Shown: positions 59,741 through 64,000 of the stretch, piece by piece
Numbering within the stretch: position 1 is the first letter of the stretch
Layout: each line of letters starts with the position of its first letter
Source: Hermatobates lingyangjiaoensis
Lineage: Eukaryota > Arthropoda > Insecta > Hemiptera > Hermatobatidae
Length of the DNA stretch: 64,000 bases
Assembly: GCA_026182355.1 (NCBI GenBank)
Contig: JAPFBL010000226.1
Span: 503,501-567,500 of the forward strand
Direction: 5' to 3'
The notes under the pieces: model-generated
Database searches by the model: none
What the model was told of the DNA's origin: nothing
What the model saw: the letters and a program-made list of their open reading frames with translations, nothing else
Position numbers and translations under genes: made by a program

Positions 59741-62530
59741 AATATTACATATAGAGACTATATGACATTTTTTCTGAGAGATGTAAAAACTTCACATATT
59801 TAAGGGTAGTTCTTTACTCTAATAAACTGGATAGGTCAACATTTAATACTCCCCATGTGTAAGCAACACATATGAGCTACACTTTACGTCCCTGGAACAT
59901 CAAAGTAGGTCTATAAATGTGGACATTAAATTGGAAAATATAAATGTTACCTCTGGGAGAAATAACAAACGTTTAAACCACTAAAACACTTTACTGACAA
60001 TGCGTATTTTACGAAAAAAAAACAAACATAAATACAATTCAAAAAACAAACAAAACTTCTTATACATTTTATTATATAAAAAAAAATTAAAATCACATTA
60101 CGCTATATAGTATAGAGGAAAACATGATTCAAAAAAAAAAAATAAAATAAAATACAGTTCAATAATTTATTAAAATAAGTACAAAAAATCACAATAAGCA
60201 AGTTATATTGTTTTGAATAATATGCAATCAAGGGCAACAAACATTAAACTGTGAATTTGAAAATACCAATAAAATACAAAATATTATGTATTTACAATTG
60301 ATACCTTATTACAATTAAGGTGGTCAGTAACGACAAATGTTACCCTGATTACAAACACTAGACTAATTAAAAAAATATTTGACCATTTATAAAGTGCTTT
60401 GTTTTTTATCAGACGAATAAAAAGATGCCATGAAATCATGGCGGTTATTAACAATCCATAAAAAAAATTTAATATGACTAGAATTAATTTTTTTTTTTCA
60501 ATTAAATAATTCAAAATGGAACTCGTATTTGTTTTAAATGCTCAATCATACAGTTACAGTCTTGGGCTGACTAGAGGAGAAACAAATAAAAATAATGTTT
60601 TTGATATATATAATATATATATATATACATATATATATATAAACTATATAAATAAAAATTGTTATAATGACCAACTAAAACAGTAAAACATATTACAAAT
60701 AAATAAATGTTTAATATCTGGCACACGTAAAAAGTATTAATTTGGAACTCTTAAAAAATATTTAAAAAAAGTTTTGACCTTTAAGTAAAATAATAGTAAA
60801 AAAAATATCATTAACCTATTTCAATAAAGATTACAAGATTTTTACTAAAGATGAGTAATTTATTACATTATTAGTATCAAATAACATTTATTCCTACTAA
60901 CTTAATTGCATATTTACGACAAGGAAAAGTGAAAGTGATGTAACTGAATGAAATTACGTTTTATTATTTACATTCTGTTTTAAAAAACCATCTGAGTGCA
61001 CAGCACAATTCACTACACAGCTCTACAATGTTTCAACAGGCAGGGCGGCTCCCAACTGTTTTTTTTAAAGAATTTTTAAAATATATGATATATATGTATA
61101 AAAGTAATCCAAGATATAAATAAATCTACATAATACATTTTAAAATATTAAATGTCGGAATAAATTTCTTGTATACATAAAGTATTCAATATAATTCCGG
61201 ATTTTTGATTTTTTTCTTTTTTTTTAATATAATAAATTTGCAACTTAAATATCAGAATTAAAGTTAATAATATAACTTTATTAATGACTTTATGAGCAAG
61301 TTAAAACAATATTTACACTTAAAAGTTTGGCAAAATTGGTTTCTTATTTGGAATTAATCCTCTATAGATAGTGAATCCCCAACGATACACTTAATTATTG
61401 CCATTGCCCACTATGCATTTCTTACATGAATTATATACATAATTAAATAGTGACAAGGATGGTTACACTTACTATTCATCTTTCACTTATTTTCTTTCTA
61501 ATTTTCTAGTTAACTCAAAAATTTTTTGCTTAATATATAATATTTCTATAACAAAATTCCTGTATTTATCTCATGGGAATTATTGGAGATGTATGTAATG
61601 TACAGCTAGCTAGCACATTTCTTTGGTCTTACAGAAATTCTAAAAATGTTCTAAATTAATATTTTCTCTAAAGGATTTAAAGATGTTTTAGTCATTGACT
61701 GCAAAAAAAAAAGATTGTATTACTGAAAGATATCTATATTCAAAATATAAAAACAGAGTGATAAAATTGTGCAAACTGAAAAATCAAATAGGCAAAAGAG
61801 CATAAAACACTTATGATTATAAATATTGCGAATATCAATTCGTCATCAGGAGAATACCAGCACTAACATAAAACGAAAAACTGAGTGAATTTTGCTTTAA
61901 AAAAATTATTAGTTTTAATTAAGATATTTCAATATGTATGACATACATATACACAGAAAAACACTTATAATGAAACACGCAGAAAGAACTGAATTCATTT
62001 TATCCGTCGTAAACAGGAGAAAAACGGTTGGCTAGGTGGATAGGTATTGACTGAGCAAACAAATGGTCCATCCATTCCACCAAGTGAAAAATATTGAGAA
62101 GGAATGATAGAAAGACAAAATAAAGCAATAAATGGAATCAAATAAATAATCAAAAATGAAATAATAGTAATATAAAAGATAAATATAACAATATTTAAAT
62201 AATGTAATAAATAATATTTGTAATATTATAACTATTTTATAATATGAAATAACAGCACAGGAAAATAACAAAAAAAATAATTAATTAAGAAAACATAAAA
62301 GTTGATAAATAAATTTCAATGATAAACATTGAATCCCAGAGATGATGTGGCACAAAAAGCTTCAGTGTTTCGATAGCTCCTAAGGTAAATGTTGGAAGCA
62401 GGAGTCTGCTTACGAATTATTGGATTCTGATGACGAAAAAGTCAAAATATTGACATAAATTAATTGTCAATTCATGTCATTATGATCAATTCTTTGTGTT
62501 TTTTCTTTGAAATTTAACGAGTGGTCCTGA
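59741..62530. other. downstream flank, AT-rich
   Basis: No gene recognised. Two decayed ribozyme-like cores can be seen: minus strand about 61,815-61,860 (CTGATGA, C, GAAT-TGAT-ATTC, GCAA) and plus strand 62,425-62,460 (CTGATGA, C, GAAAAAGTC, AAAATATT). Confidence 0.45.
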
Positions 62531-62545
62531 TGGGCCGTTTTATAC

Positions 62546-62557
62546 ACACACACACAC

Positions 62558-62621
<64 letters not shown>

Positions 62622-62622
62622 T
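62546..62622. repeat. compound (CA)n(TA)n(TG)n microsatellite
   Basis: Runs of CA, TA and TG follow one another, so the whole tract is self-complementary. Confidence 0.95.
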
Positions 62623-63351
62623 TTAACACAATGTCTAGTTTGGAAAACCTATGACTCAATTATTGAAAATTTCTGAAATGTGAATTCCAGTGGTCAGACA
62701 GAACGAATACATTTTATATGTCTCCTCCAACTTATATTCTAGTTAGTAGCAAAATCGATATAGTCTCCAAGTAACCATTCTTAAATCATTTCTAACAAGT
62801 TAATTCTCCTCTTGATAAAACTGGTTGAAATTTGCTTAGGATATTTATCTCTTTTTTAAAATATAGATAAATAATTCGTGTATATTTATAAAATGAGTTA
62901 TTCATCAAAAATTCACCTTCGTCTGGAAATCTTTTTCCCAAAGGGGAGACATTTATTTTTTCAAAACTTTTTTTTTTATCTAAGTTATGATCTCAGAAAA
63001 ACGGTCATTCCGTGCTGCACCCATCAGTAGAGTTTGCGGAGTTAATACTGTTTTATTGTGGATGATCCATTGAATGTGGAAAAGTACAGAGGTCTGCTAG
63101 ACCATTGCTTCCTCATACTGGTATATTTTTAGAACAAAACCTATCAATCAAAACCTGGCAGAAAATGAGAGTAACTATCCACCTTCAATCCTCTTCCCTG
63201 CAGTTTGCTCTTCATTGCAGGGAGAGTACGTTAGACAAGAGGTTCACTCCATAATGATAATAATGGGGATGTTTCATTAAATGCTGTGTCACGGATGGTA
63301 AATGTGCAGCCATATGCAGAAATTCTCAGCGAATGGAATGCATGGCACCAC

Positions 63352-63587
63352 TGAATTACACACCATCTTCAGGTCAAATGGACCCCACAGAACAGAACTA
63401 GCCTTTTTGACTACTTTCAGTTATACAGTAGGCTCGTGATGGCAGCTCTGTCACACGATGAGCGATCTTCCTTTGAAGAGGCTTGTCTCGAGATTAATGT
63501 GCTTGTCCCTATGGCGAGTGCGCTAAGAAATACTTCCATCAAAAATTCTAGTAGCAACAGATCATTGACATGTTTTTACCATTACTG
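63352..63587 (+). other. short open frame of unknown nature
   Basis: Open without Met: SLFDYFQLYSRLVMAALSHD, then ERSSFEEACLEINVLVP. Composition is protein-like and less AT-rich than the flank, but I do not recognise it. Could be a transposon or retrogene fragment. Confidence 0.25.
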
Positions 63588-64000
63588 ATCAAAATCATCA
63601 ACGCTTTTTACCATTTTACATTGGTGAAGTTTTACGGTCCATTCATTAAGTCTTCAAAATTACGAAATTTGTTGGAACATATGAGACTCAAAGAACCAAG
63701 ACCGAGTTCGCCAGAGTACGAGAATTTGGTGGCCAGGGTAGTTTTTGCAAACAATTCAGTTTGCATCAAAAATTAAGGCTCAAAGAATATTAATGAAACA
63801 ATCATTTACTACATATATTTGTGTACATTAGTTAGTCAAATCTATTAGATAGTATAACTGGATCACTAAAATAACGCTTAGAAGTATGCAGAATTTAAAT
63901 ACACATAATTAAAAGCTAGAGGCTACTTAAGTGTGTGCACTGCCCTCTCTGCCTACTTCTACCTGACATGTGTTTTTATAGTTAACTCTGTTTACACTAT
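63588..64000. other. end of window, no feature seen
   Basis: AT-rich, with a short unremarkable open frame (63,570-63,776). Confidence 0.4.

Noticed and set aside
60284..62271. Hydrophobic minus-strand open frames
   Set aside because: AT-rich translation noise (many Ile, Leu, Phe, Tyr) with no motif or splice support.

Overview
The window is AT-rich eukaryotic DNA, almost certainly from an arthropod. It has GT-AG introns, many (TA)n runs and dense, mostly broken retroelements. Its only clear host gene is an orthologue of Drosophila nudel, the large modular serine protease of the perivitelline space that starts the dorsal-ventral protease cascade and takes part in eggshell formation. Nudel is an arthropod gene; I cannot name the order or species.

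The nudel-type gene runs on the + strand from 12,956 to 57,312. I could assemble 25 coding exons whose splice phases all agree (6,999 nt including the stop, 2,332 residues). Order of parts: short acidic N-terminus, signal anchor, Tyr/Pro-rich spacer, LDLa modules, SRCR-like region, trypsin-type protease with a complete His-Asp-Ser triad, LDLa, about 690 residues of Ser/Thr/Asn-rich mucin-like linker, LDLa modules, SRCR-like region, a second protease-like domain without catalytic residues, LDLa modules and a C-terminal SRCR-like end. Several LDLa modules have lost cysteines in disulfide pairs.

Region by region: 1-12,955 is upstream sequence with a rearranged Penelope-like element (PLE) at 7.86-8.86 kb and foldback repeats at 9.3-10.5 kb. 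12.96-57.3 kb is the gene. Introns 4 and 8-11 (18.2-34.5 kb) are packed with PLE fragments and palindromes. Introns 13-15 hold an 85-bp minisatellite, a 5'-truncated jockey-type LINE with target-site duplication, and a 51-bp satellite. Introns 18-24 hold further LINE pieces, a hAT-type nonautonomous transposon and a SINE-like head. 57.3-64 kb is downstream sequence with more foldback repeats and no convincing gene.

The most interesting signal outside the gene is that many unrelated palindromic repeat families share one hidden pattern: a CTGANGA box, one extra base, a short stem-loop, GAAA, a short self-complementary tract, and flanks that pair with each other. This is the core of a type I hammerhead ribozyme with a minimal, dimer-forming stem III, the kind known from the terminal repeats of PLEs. 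Three lineages can be tied to PLE protein remnants (reverse transcriptase and/or GIY-YIG endonuclease). One copy (25,819-26,613) is flanked by about 204 bp of apparently identical inverted sequence, which suggests a recent snap-back insertion and explains how the shorter palindromes arose.
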